Source: Vitellaria paradoxa
Lineage: Eukaryota > Streptophyta > Magnoliopsida > Ericales > Sapotaceae
Length of the DNA stretch: 64,000 bases
Direction: 5' to 3'
NCBI GenBank assembly: GCA_019916065.1
Contig: CM034240.1
Span: 21,127,894-21,191,893 of the forward strand
Both the position numbers and the translations under genes were made by a program. The notes below the pieces were generated by a model that saw only the letters and a program-made list of their open reading frames with translations, searched no databases and was not told the DNA's origin. Shown piece after piece: positions 1 to 11,335 of the stretch. Each line of letters starts with the position of its first letter. The first letter of the stretch is position 1.

Positions 1-856
1 GAGGAATCCAAGCTCAAGGTTATGGAGTTAGGGCCGTGTTACTATGACAAGCCATTGATTTTAAGCCCTTGGTCCCCTAATGAGACTTATGACAGAACAA
101 GCCCTGAAAACCTTCCCATTTGGGTGAAATTTCCTCACTTGAAACTTCATCTATGGTCAACACCCTCACTAAGCAAGATAGCAAGCAAAATTGGCGAGCC
201 ACTATTCACGGATAGGATGACTTCTCAGAGGCAAAGGTTGGCTTATGCACGTGAATGTATAGAAGTTGACAAACAATCTGTTTTTCCTACTTCTATTGAG
301 ATTGAGGACTACAATGGGACAATTTTCAAACAACCTGTGGAGTATGAATGGATTCCCACAATTTGTGAAAGGTGCAAGCAATTTGGGCATCGAATTAATC
401 AATGTCCAAAGAGCATAAAGCAACAATGGAGGCCGGTCAATAGCACTGCAAGTAACTTGAAGGGTTAGGCCTCATGAAAGCTACGAAGATGACAGAATTG
501 AACAAGGTAAACAAGAGGAAAGGAATGCTGATCTGAGTTTCATGGAAGCTAAGCAAGAACCTTCACTCTCAATATCCCCGTTAGCAATCCAAGTGCCGAG
601 TTCGGTTAATGAGTCTTCTAAGGAGCTGGAAGTCAAACAATCTGTTGGGGAATTGGTAATTGCTAGTGATCGGATGCTTTCTCAACCACAATCACCAATT
701 ATTGAGCTTGAACAAATTGAAGGTAGGAAAGAAGATAGCTCGGAATTCCAATTCTCAAAGAACCAACTGAAGAAGCAAGCAAAGATCAAGTTTGCTCTAG
801 AGCAAAAGAATAAGGCTATGCAAGCCAAGTCTTCTTCTTCCTCCACCTCCAAATGA
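1..856 (+). pseudogene. LINE ORF1 (Gag-like, DUF4283 plus CCHC zinc knuckle), partial and frameshifted
   Basis: The frame is open from base 1, so the N-terminus lies upstream. Residues resembling the end of a DUF4283 domain (PLILSPWSP) come first, then a zinc knuckle, CERCKQFGHRINQC, encoded near 370-412, typical of plant LINE ORF1 RNA-binding proteins. The first frame stops at 466-468. The continuation lies in the next frame, open from about 464 and giving VRPHESYED before the methionine at 542, so a one-base indel near 460-466 split the ORF. The tail (542-856) is rich in K, E, Q and S and probably disordered. Its TGA overlaps the ORF2 start as ATGA at 853-856. ORF1 proteins coat LINE RNA and help deliver it to the target. 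Confidence 0.85.
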
Positions 857-3800
857 ATTTTGTTGCTTGGAATGTTAGGGGATTGAATTGGCCCCTCAAA
901 CAAGCTGAAGTTAGAAAGTTAATTAAAAGCTCCTCCCTCAACCTTATTGGCCTCTTGGAAACTAAAGTACAAGGTAAGAACATAGATAAAGTTTGTAAAA
1001 ACTTAAATTCCTCCTTTTGCTATGTTGGGAACCATTCAAGTGAAATGGCAGCTAGAATACTAATTTTGTGGGATCCTTCAATTATCAAAGTTCAAGCTAT
1101 TTCAATCTCTAGTCAATCTATCCTATGCCATGTTAGCCATCTTGCATTGTCCATGGATTATTTTGCCACCTTTGTGTATGCTTCAAACAATAAGATGAAT
1201 AGAGAGTTGCTATGGAAGGAACTTCATGCCAACTATGAGATAATTGGTAGAACTTCGCCATGGGTCATCCTGGGAGACTTTAATGTGGTTAGGAATGAAA
1301 AAGAGAAGAAATGAGGTAGAGGAATTGATAGAGCTGCAGTAAGAGATTTTAATGATTGCCTTGAAGACATTGAAGTTGTTGACTTAAGATACTCGGGCTG
1401 CATGTTTACTTGGAATAACAAACAGGATGATGGAAGTAGTATCTTCAGTAAACTTGATAGAGCTCTTGTGAATGAGAAATGGCTCACTTGCTTCCCCAAT
1501 TCAGAGGCATTCTTCCCCACGGCCTGCACTTCAGATCATAGCCCAACAATCATCAATATTCGGTCTAATTTGCAAGGTGGTAGGAAGCCCTTCAAATTCT
1601 TCAATTATTGGACAAAAAACAAGAAATTTTACAAGGTTGTAGAGGAGGTTTGGAAAGTTCAGCCCTCGGGTTCACCTATGTTTAAACTTTGTGCAAAGCT
1701 CAAAGAACTCAAAATGGCACTTAAGGATTTCAACTTCAAACATTATGGAGGGATTTCTACTAAGGTAGCTGAAGCTAAAGCCATGTTGGAAGCTATTCAA
1801 AGTGAGAGGCAAATAGATGATAACTTGAGTTTAATTGAAGAAGAAGACAAAGCCCTTGAAGATTACCTTCATCTTGCTTTAGCTGAAGAGGCCTTTTACA
1901 AGCAAAAATCAAGAGACAACTCTATCAAATTGGGGGACCAAAACACTTCCTACTTCCATAGAAAGGTTAAAGCTCATTGTTCAAGGAACAAGATCCTTTC
2001 TATAATAGATGATCAAGATGTAAGGATTGAAGACTATGAATCAATCAAAGCCACATTCATCAACTACTACAAGAAGCTCCTTGGAACCCCATTTCAATAC
2101 CCGAAAAATGCTAAGCCATTTGTTGGAAGCCTCATGCAAACTAGCTTACCAATGGAAATGCTCAACTCCTTGGAGGTTGAAGTCACGGATGAGGAGATCA
2201 AGTCTACCCTATTTTCTCTACCAAGCCACAAGGCCCCGGGTCCGAATGGGTACACATTCCATTTCTTCAAGAAAACATGGAATATTGTGGGAGAAGATTT
2301 CTCAAAGGCTATCAAGTCCTTCTTCACTTCAAGAAAGCTACTCAAGGTGATTAACTCCACAAGTATTGCCTTAGTCCCCAAAATTCCGAATCCAAGTAAA
2401 GTCACTGATTATAGGCCTATCTCTTGTTGCTCCACTATCTACAAGTGCATTTCAAAGCTTATTGCTAACAGGTTGAAGAAGCTCATGCCTTTTATTATAA
2501 GCCCTTCTCAAGCGGCTTTTGTTAAAGGTAGGACTATATCTGATCAAATTCTCCTAATGCAAGAGTTAGTGAGAAACTACCATAGATCAAACATGTCTCC
2601 CAGGAGTGCGTTAAAGATTGATCTTATGAAAGCTTTTGACTCTGTCTCGTGGGATCTTGTATTGGATGCTTTGGATGCACTGAACATTCCTTGCAAGTTT
2701 GTTGATTAGATAAGGTCATGTATAACTTCTCCCCAGCTTTCAATCTCTATAAATGGTGCTCTAGAGGGATACTTTCAAGGTGCTAGAGGGCTCCGTCAAG
2801 GTGACCCACTTTCCCCTTACCTCTTTCTAATTGTAATGGAGTTTTTCTCAAGACTCTTCAACAAATTGGTGGAAAGAAGTGAATTCACTTACCATCCGAA
2901 ATGTTCTTACCCTCTCATAAACCATATTTGCTTTGCGGATGACTTATTTATTCTGTGCACACCTAATGAGGCTTCTTTTCAGTTAATTCATCAAGCTCTC
3001 CTTCAATTTCACAAGTACTCAGGGCTACAACCTAATGCGAGCAAAAGCAAGGTTTACTTGTCAGGGATTAGCAATCAAAGTAAGCAGCAACTGTGTTCAA
3101 TGCTCGGCTTCCAACTTGGGGAGTTACCCGTCAAATACCTAGGAGTGCCATTGATCTAGTAAGCTTAAATATGAAGATTGCAAGGAGTTAATTGACAAAG
3201 TCACCAAAAGAGTCAAAAGCTGGACCTCCAAGTGCCTCTCATATGCAGGGAGATTGGTTCTTATCAAGTCTATTCTATTCAGCATAGAAGTTTATTGGAG
3301 TATCCATTTTATCCTTCCTAAAAAAGTTAGTGAAGCCATTGAGCAAGTTTTGAGAAGATATTTGTGGTCAGGGGCTGATTTGAAGAAATGGGGAAGTAAA
3401 GTGGCATGGTCAGAAGTTTGCAAGCCCAAGAAGGAAGGTGGCCTTGGACTCAGAAGACTCGCAGAATGGAACAAAGCCTCCATGATGAGACACATTTGGG
3501 CCTTATGCACCAAAAACCCCTCCCTTTGGGTTGAGTGGTGCCACCATAACCTACTCAAGGGAAAGTGTTTTTGGGAAATAAAACCTCCTACAGATTGCTC
3601 CTGGACATGGAGAAAGCTACTTAAACTCAGAGATGAAGCCAAATCACTATCCAAATATGAAGTTGGCAAAGGTGATTCAATCTCTCTATGGTACTCCAAT
3701 TGGCACCCCCTAGGTCCTTTGATCCCAAAATACGGACCACGGGTAGCTTATGATGCTGGAATCTCCAAAGAAGCAAAAGTTGGTCGCATTATCAAAGATG

Positions 3801-4486
3801 GAGAATGGAAGTGGCCTTATCCGTGCACATGGGAGCTAAAGGAGATAATTATAGAGCATGCACCAACATACAAGCCAAGAGTTAACCATGAAGACAAGTT
3901 CATATGGGAAGCTTCAAGGAACGGGGTGTACAATGCAAGAGCTACATGGAATGCTATTCGGGGAAGAAGCCAAAAGGTAAATTGGCATCATTTAATTTGG
4001 TTTAATTTACACATTCCACGGCAAAGCTTCATTCTTTGGCTTGCCATCAAAGAGAGGTTGAATACAAAAGATAGATTGATTGGTTGGGGGATGGATGTAG
4101 ATCCTACTTGTGTTCTATGTTGCAATGCTATGGAAACCATGGATCATCTCTTCTTCACCTGTCCATTTGCAGCTGAATTGAGGGCTAGGGTGTTACACAA
4201 ATGCTCCATTGTTAAGCCTACACAACCGTGGAAGCATGAAGTCTTATGGGCTATGGGAAAGTTTGGGGGGAAGCACATCAACCACACTCTTTGCAAACTT
4301 GCTTGGACCGGCTTGGTGTACCACACTTGGGAAGAAAGAAACAAAAGAATCTACAAGGGACACTCCTCATCCGTGGATAGCATTATGCAAAGAATTGAGC
4401 ATGTAGTTAAGACCAAACTTTTACAAGATTATGTAAGGTTGGCTAATGTAGATTGTAGTTTACTTGATAATTGGAGGATCCAATAG
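853..4486 (+). pseudogene. LINE ORF2: endonuclease, reverse transcriptase, zf-RVT; inactivated
   Basis: The product would nick target DNA and reverse-transcribe LINE RNA. The endonuclease (EEP type) opens with MNFVAWNVRGLN and shows LLETKV, GDFNVV and SDHSP. The reverse transcriptase shows HKAPGPNGY, DLMKAFDSVSWD (motif A), GLRQGDPLSPYLF and FADDLFIL (catalytic FADD, near 2935). The C-terminus has a zf-RVT-like segment (IWFNLHIPRQSFILWL, then CVLCCNAMETMDHLFFTC). Frame 1 is interrupted by TGA at 1312-1314 and TAG at 2707-2709, the latter at a spot where the family has tryptophan. One base is missing near 3157-3160, after GVPLI, and moves the rest into the frame that ends at 4486. The start is chosen from the family N-terminus and the ATGA overlap with ORF1. 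Confidence 0.92.
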
Positions 4487-5331
4487 CTATTGTATTTTGA
4501 TATTCGGGGGTATGCCTCCTTGATATTGTACATAAACTTCCCATTAATCTAAAACTACACTTACTTACCAAAAAAAAAAAGAGCGAACAAGCAAGAATTT
4601 GTGATTCAACAAATTTTAAATATTTTTTTTTTGTTTTTACTCATTTGTTTACTTTTCTATAGAAAAGTCTAAGTAAAAATAAGAGATAAGCTCAAAAGGT
4701 AAGAGAAGTTCAAAAGGCTGTTATCAATTTTTTTTTTTAGCAAAAAAAAAAAAAAGAGAAAGAGGCAATTTTGAAAGGATACGTTCAAACTCAAACTTTT
4801 TGTTGTTATTTATTAGATTTAATTGAATAATTTTTGTTGCCATATATTAAATATATAATTATTTTTTTAGTATGTAACACATCTAAACTCAAGGTTTAGA
4901 TAAGTTTATTAAGTGACACATTCAAATTCAAACTCAAACGCAAACTCAATTCGAGTTTAGATCAATATTAGGTTATGTAAAAATTATTTTTTAAATCAAG
5001 TGATTTTAGATTTAATTGATTTGTTTTTTATTCTAAATAGTTGAAAATAGAATTTGTTGGTTTATAATTTTTTACTAATTATATGTAAATCCTAACAATG
5101 TAGAATTTAGAATCCTGTGTCTTAATTATAACTTCATTCAATTGTGAATAAAAAATAAATATAAAATAACAAAGTATTTTTACAATTTAAGTTGTTAAAT
5201 ATTTTATGAGCATTTGTCATAATTTTATTTATAATTTTCGTTAATACTATCAGACTTAAATATATATACAAGTATTTTTATCAATCTTTTTGCAATAAGA
5301 ATTTAACCATGAAAATTATTATTAGGGAAAG

Positions 5332-5416
5332 GTCCTACTTGTATACGGACCTCTCATTCTCCTTTCTTTGTATCTTTCTTTTGATTTACTAATATTATCA
5401 AAAATGAAAAAAAATA
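5332..5416 (+). mobile_element. Possible short retroposon, 85 bp, with 15-bp direct repeats
   Basis: TATTATTAGGGAAAG occurs at 5317-5331 and again at 5417-5431, exactly 100 bases apart. The 85 bases between them end in an A-rich run (AAAAATGAAAAAAAATA). A long exact direct repeat flanking an A-tailed insert is the pattern left by LINE-driven retroposition. No tRNA-like A or B box is obvious, so the parent sequence is unknown. A chance local duplication is the alternative. Confidence 0.35.
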
Positions 5417-7851
5417 TATTATTAGGGAAAGAAGCAACTTATAATATTTTTGTAGATTTAAGATCACGTTCTTGGGAATTCGAAAGTAACTTGTCGTACT
5501 CGAAAACAATACCTTACTAAATGTCCTGTCGCTATGTCATTAAAAATACTTAAATTTATAATTAAAATACCTATTACATCCTAAATATGTACTTAATTAT
5601 ATCATTTTAGTTATTAAATGATTACACCTTAAGAGTGTAATCAATTGTTAGAAATTTGTCTTGGCCAAGTGTGAAGAGGAGTTTCCTTAAAGCACAACAG
5701 TTATAAAATAACTTCTTCACTTTGTAGAAACCTTGAAAGAAGAATATTTAAATTGATAATAGTCAATCCTATGTGTCGTGGGATTATTTATTACAGAATT
5801 TCCTAAAAATTTTGTTGCCAGCTTCTCGTGAGCTCCTATACTTGGTAAAATCTCAGTTAGCTCAGCAATACATCAAAATTGACTTTTCCAACGAATTCCC
5901 AGCATATTTAGGGGATGTTTGATTAGTTAAAATTGGTCAAAAAATACAATAGAAATATAAAAATTTAATATAAAAGTGATATGCGACGAAATTTAATTGA
6001 AAAAAAGTAGAAAAAATTGATAGGTTTTAGTTAGTTTTGGTCAACCAAAAACTCCCTTAATGAGATATTCAACCAACTATGTAAACTATTAAGCCATTTA
6101 TTCAACAAACTCCAATTTTAGTGCGGAATATGTTCTATGTTGATTCCAAATATTTGTACCTATATTTTTGGACATCTTAATCTAAAGTCTAAGTTTATAA
6201 GATTAAAATTATTATTTTAATCACAAATTGTGAATTGCAATGAAATAAACCTAAGATGGACCACCTTTTCATATATTTGCTAGCTATAATATTTCAGATG
6301 AAATGGGTTCCTTTCCCCGCATTATTATTTTTCAAATCAAGGAAGAGGATGTGTAATGAGACCAAAAACATAAGTTCAGAGGAGAGAAGCACAGAAGAAT
6401 ACCATGAAACATTTATACATGGATTAGCAAATATGCAGGCAAAAGGAAAAAATGGAACTATGGAGAAAGAAGAGCTCGGGAAGAGCAATACAGCTATACA
6501 AAGTCAAGCAAATAAAAAGACAAGTAATAACCCTCAAATTAGCCCTAACCCTTAGATCAGCCGCTAATGCATTATCATGGGCGACTCAAATTTTTTGTGG
6601 CAGACTCAATCTCAACCATCAAATTACTTGGAAGCCAATGGATAGGGGCAGCAAATAGTAGTGGGGTTGGTAAACAATTACGAATTGTACACATAGCTGA
6701 AAGAGAAAAGAATCCAGAAGAAGACATATAAGTATACGTAGAGTCGAGTTAACGAATAAGGAATAAAGGAATTGAGTGAAGACCTATTGGAGAATCATGG
6801 GTTGCATAAAGGGGTCCATTCAAGCAAACTGGGCTAAGACAGTGGCCTTTTACCAATCAAGCCACCTGTTTAGTTAAATAGCTGTCATCATAAGACTAGT
6901 TACTACAATTTAGTTCAATTACCAGGGTAGTAAATTCTGTTACTTAGCTGCTGATCATAGTTAGAAATTAACTATAGTTGAATAGTTAATTCTAGTTACA
7001 ATTTAGTTACAATGTAGCTATATAAATTGATCAGAAATTTAGTAAAAGGCATGAAAAAGCATTCTTGAGAAAACTTCTTTTTCTTTGGAGGTTGGAGAAC
7101 CCTCAAATCCTTTCTGCTTTCATAAAAAAATTCCATCCTTCTTTCACCATAGGTAGAGAGAAGAATAAGCTCCTCGGGACCTCACTGCAGGATAACTGGG
7201 GTTTTAATTTCAATGGAAAAAGTTGAAACATAATCTTGGAGCTTATGAATTTGTAAAAACAAGGAATCCTTTTCCATTTTTCGTGTCACATTCTCTGCCT
7301 CCCCTTTTGAAAATATATGATAGTGTTCGTCACACCCACTAACGGGTTATATTTTATTATTGAAGTATGAAAATTGAAAGGTCTAAATTGAAAGATTAAA
7401 AACTTCAGAAAGAAAGTTGATGGGATCAAATAATAATTTATTAACAAAATCCTACTCTAAAAGGCACTTAAAGTAGCCAACTGGAATTTCCAATATATTT
7501 AATTTGCTAAACTTTTTTGGCAATGTCCTCTGGGAAAGCAAGGGCAATGCTTTGATGAAACACTACCCAGTTAGAATTTGACAACCAAGTAGTCTTCATT
7601 CTCTGATACAAAGAGTCACAGCAATTTTGGTGGGCCTCCTTATAAGCCTTATATTGCAAAATGGCATTGTCAAAATTTAGTTATTTTAGGACCCACAATT
7701 ATTCTCTCTAACCCTTGTCCTCGTCATATCACTCTTCAGTATCAAAGAGCTATTTAGCAAAAGTGGTCGTCGTCTATCTTCTAAGCCCTTATAAATCTTT
7801 CGTTCGATATGGGAAAAAACCAAAAAGAAAAGAGGGCAGCTATTTGCACAA

Positions 7852-7879
7852 TACCTTTGGAAAAAAAAAAAAAAAAAAA
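7852..7879 (+). mobile_element. Tiny A-tailed insertion, 28 bp, with 14-bp target duplication
   Basis: AGCTATTTGCACAA at 7838-7851 is repeated exactly at 7880-7893. Between the copies lie nine bases (TACCTTTGG) and an A tract. The pattern fits an extremely 5'-truncated LINE or SINE end. Homopolymer slippage next to a local duplication could look similar. Confidence 0.35.
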
Positions 7880-7986
7880 AGCTATTTGCACAAGAACCTT
7901 CCGAAATTTTTATTTTTATTTTTATTTTTATTTTTTTACAAAATATTACATCTAAAAAATAAGATAAACTACTTAAACCTCTCTTA

Positions 7987-8123
7987 GGCCTCGTTTGATT
8001 TGCTGAAAAATAACAAAAAACTCTATAAATCTCTGTTAACTTTATATCATATCAACTTTTTTCTTTCACTGCACGCATTACGAACTCTCAATTTATCTCA
8101 CTTTTCTTACTCCAATCAAACTC
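7987..8123. mobile_element. Probable small Tourist-like MITE
   Basis: The segment starts GGCCTCGTTTGATTTG and ends in sequence whose reverse complement is GAGTTTGATTGG. TTA lies on both sides (7984-7986 and 8124-8126). Shared GTTTGATT-type ends and a TTA target duplication suggest a PIF/Harbinger-derived MITE. The outermost bases of the two ends do not match well, so the exact borders are uncertain. Confidence 0.35.
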
Positions 8124-10971
8124 TTAATATTTGTTAAAAATGTAATTTTCTCCTTTGGTAGGGAAAGTTACATGCATTTATCCTCTATTAGAGTTAAATT
8201 TACTATTTTGCCCTTGTTGAGCACTTAATTTTAAATTTGTTATTATATCCCATATGTTAATTTCGAGTTTGTGTGTATATATATATATATATATATTTCT
8301 TTATTTTATCCCATCTTTAGTACTTATTCTCTATCAATAGAGCCAAGTGCCCCAATCCTAATATCGGTCATAATTTCCTCCAATCACGATATATATGTGA
8401 CAGACTAATGGGTGGTGTGGGCAGCCCGACAAAAGAAACCAAGACATGATGAATTTCTTATGTTACACATCGCATGGGCGGAATCGACTAAAGTACCTAT
8501 TTTTATAATTTAACACCTTCATAATACAATACGTATTAAAGTCGTGTGAATTACCAATCAAAAAAATAAGTCGTGTGAATATTAATTTTATTAAAATTAT
8601 ACAATTAAGGATGCTTAAATGAAAGTACTAGTAGGACGAGTGATCTCTTAAGAAGGTAAGGACAGATGCTTAAAAAAGAGGAGATTTGACAAATAAATAG
8701 TGATGCGAGTAGGTCGATGGAATACTAGATGAGTTACCATTGACGCTTAGTGAATCACTTTTGTCTAACATTACATGGATGAAGTTATGTGTGATATTAC
8801 ATATATATAATTTGACATTGTCACGTTCTTAACTTAATTGTCCAGGACAGATACTATAAGAATATGAGAACTAATTAAAATAAACAAAAACTGTTTCAAA
8901 ATCAAGTGATAATATAATAATAACAATCAAAGCATTTAATATCGTCCCTCATTCTCATATAGAATAATAGAAACAACATCATAATAATAAAATCTAAAGC
9001 CACACCTCAGTGACACAATCCAAGATTTACACAGCCATCATAGTATATTCATAATACAATCACAAATGTAAATAAGCATGGGACTCACACCCCAAGTTGT
9101 ATAAATAGAAATACAATAATCCAACAAATAAAATAATATAACATAATAGGTCAATCCATCAATCTCAACTCAGCTCCGAATGACTATTCCCTAATCCCGT
9201 CAAATCATCTGAAATATGGATAGGATGAGCAACTTTACCCAATAGGTAGGACGTGCAAGTGTGCACGAGTGAACGTTAATCAAACACATGATATAACTCA
9301 CAATAATCTCCACAAAAATATAATATAACAATGTAAATGTAATGAAATGGAATGGCTAATGTATTTTCTAATCTCCATCTACCCCCAACCTTATTATGGG
9401 ACAGATGACACTTAGTAAAGTACATGGGATCGCCAACTATACTGTTTTACACTCACGGCAAACGATAATCTCAATATATATAATCACAAGTAGGAAACTG
9501 TGTTACATCCCCACAGTGTAACATTCAAGGGAACCATATTACACCCCTAGCCTTTCTGTTAGGAAACTGTGTTATATCCTTAATTAGGCATCTGCTTAAC
9601 TCAAGCGAGTTTCGACTACAGTCTGGAGAAAATCTCATAATTATATCTCATAGTTAATGTCCCTACTTCAAGTGACTAAAATTTAGTCATATATATTGAT
9701 TACGAATCAATCGGTATTTTCAAAATCTTATTTTATTGCTTTTCTCAAAATTAAAGATCCTGTCTATGTACATGACCCATGCCTCGGCACGTTAAAATAT
9801 CAATGTGACACTCTCAGCCAATCAAGAATCATAGCATCAAACTCGATGATGCACTCGCAACTCCATGCACATAAAATGCTCAATCATGTAAATAAATATG
9901 AACTCTATATAAGAATACATTACCATTAGGCTTGATGATGATTTAGGGTTTATTTAATCTTTAAAAATCAACAATTAATGGGTTTGTTTGGACACAAAAC
10001 AGGTGTTTAGAAATCAAACATTTTCATTTTTGGACATTTTGGCCAATAGCGTCCGGATGCCAGGATTGCCATCCAGGCGCCAATACCAAACATTAGCATC
10101 CAACCTTACTGCCAAGCAGCGTCTCGACGCTAGCACCCAACACTCAATTTTTTGGTTCGTTTTCAATGAAATTCCAACTCTAAAGCACCTTCAAATCACT
10201 CATCAAAGCCCCAAACTCAACAATAAATCGTATATAGACATCTAAACACCTCAATAATATGTTTCTACAACATTAAATTTAAGAATAATTCAAAGGAATG
10301 TAAGATTTTAATATGAATATGCACATATAAACACATCTATATATACATATACAGACATCAACCCAAATCCTTCAATACTCAACCAAATAAAGTATGCAAC
10401 ATATCAAAATCCTCCTAACAACGTCTAGAACACAAATATAAGTCTCACCTACTTTGAATTCGAAGAGAAAAGAAGAAATGAGAAGATTTTAGTTTTGGCT
10501 TCCAAACTTCTAGCGTCAATTTCTCCTATCTCGATCAAAACCACAAAAAACGGACACCATCATGAGATTCACAGCATCGAATACTACCCCGATCTGTCGG
10601 TTTTCCTTCCTAAAGCATACTTTCTCTCTCTTCTCTCGTCTCTCGTCTCTCTCTTTCTCTCTCTCTCTTGTTTCGGGAATAGGCGAGACCCACGGGAAAG
10701 AAAGAAATGAAATGAAAGAAAAGAAAAGAAAGAAAGGGGGAAAAAAAGGAAAAAGGTTAGGCCCTTGGCTTAGTTGTCTAATCCTACAAAAGGTCACCAA
10801 ACTAAATCATCATTATTAACTCACCATATCACCGGTAATGACATAAATATAGTAGTAAGTTTTCTTTTTTGTTATAGGTGTGATGAGGGAGAAGTAGAGA
10901 AATCAGGAGGCAGAGGAAGAAAGGACTTGAGTATGGGGTATGGGTTTAAACGGGGTACAGAGTGAGAGATA
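8124..10971. other. Gene-free stretch; possible degraded gypsy-type LTR
   Basis: No gene supported. A TA microsatellite lies near 8276-8298. From about 8800 to 10900 the composition changes and the sequence (for example the block around 9180-9260 and the G+C-richer patch at 10040-10130) resembles decayed LTR sequence of Ty3/gypsy elements. I found no paired LTR, primer-binding site or coding remnant. Short frames here (for example 9696-9929 and 9988-10245) have no recognisable domain. Confidence 0.35.
10618..10756. repeat. Polypyrimidine block followed by polypurine block
   Basis: A CT-rich run (TTTCTCTCTCTTCTCTCGTC and on to about 10670) is followed after about 20 bases by a GA/A-rich run to about 10756 on the same strand. 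The strand switch makes the two runs partly complementary, so they could fold back on each other. Frames crossing it are low-complexity shadows. Confidence 0.7.
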
Positions 10972-11326
10972 TGCTACTCGGGAGGGCTACAATTGGGGAT
11001 TTACTACAACCACTGCAGTAACTCCAAAATGACGCTGTTTCACTTAAATTCCTATATTCGAATATAAATTAATGTATTCGAATACGTATTCAAATGTATA
11101 TTGAAATATATTAATTCATATTCGAATATGGAAGCTTAAGTGAAATAACATCATTTTGAAAGGAAAAAAAATCCAAACGAATACATATTCGAATATATCA
11201 ATTCATATTCGAATATGGAGACTTAAGTGGAAAAACATCATTTTGAGAGGAAAAAAAATTCAAACGACGTTGTTTTGAGACTATTGTAGTAATTGCAGTA
11301 ACCCTCTTAATGTAGCCCCGTTCTTC
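10972..11326. mobile_element. Mutator-like MITE, 355 bp, 9-bp target duplication
   Basis: TGAGAGATA flanks the element exactly (10963-10971 and 11327-11335); a 9-bp duplication is typical of Mutator-like elements. The ends are imperfect inverted repeats: the left end carries GGGAGGGCTACAATTGGGG and the right end, reverse-complemented, carries CGGGGCTACATTAAGAGGG. Inside, a segment of roughly 95 bases is repeated in tandem (around 11125 and 11215), each copy with CATTTTGA and A-rich tracts. Several TTCGAATA palindromic cores are scattered through it. No coding capacity. Confidence 0.7.
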
Positions 11327-11335
11327 TGAGAGATA

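Larger units (their letters stand above)
1..4580 (+). mobile_element. L1-type LINE (non-LTR retrotransposon), 5' end outside window, degenerate
   Basis: Two consecutive reading frames run in the usual L1 order: a Gag-like ORF1 with a zinc knuckle, then ORF2 with endonuclease, reverse transcriptase and a C-terminal zinc-binding zf-RVT region. About 80 bases of 3' UTR follow ORF2 and end in an A tract at 4570-4580, as expected for target-primed reverse transcription. The 5' end and the upstream target duplication lie outside the window, so the insertion cannot be dated or its ends checked. The copy is dead: I see one frameshift in ORF1 and two in-frame stops plus one frameshift in ORF2. No RNase H domain is visible. 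Confidence 0.95.
4581..7986. other. Gene-free AT-rich stretch with LTR-like fragment
   Basis: No supported gene. A 99-codon frame at 6256-6555 has no recognisable domain and no flanking gene signals. From about 6880 to 7300 the sequence looks like part of a plus-strand LTR: a run of short TTAGTTA-type repeats, a TATA-like TATATAAATTGATCAG at about 7019-7034, then a mixed, pyrimidine-bearing leader. I could not find paired ends or a target duplication, so this is only a suggestion. Two small retro-insertions within the stretch are listed separately. Confidence 0.5.

Noticed and set aside
6256..6555. 99-codon plus-strand frame in AT-rich DNA
   Set aside because: It has no recognisable domain or gene signals, and overlapping frames are similarly long.
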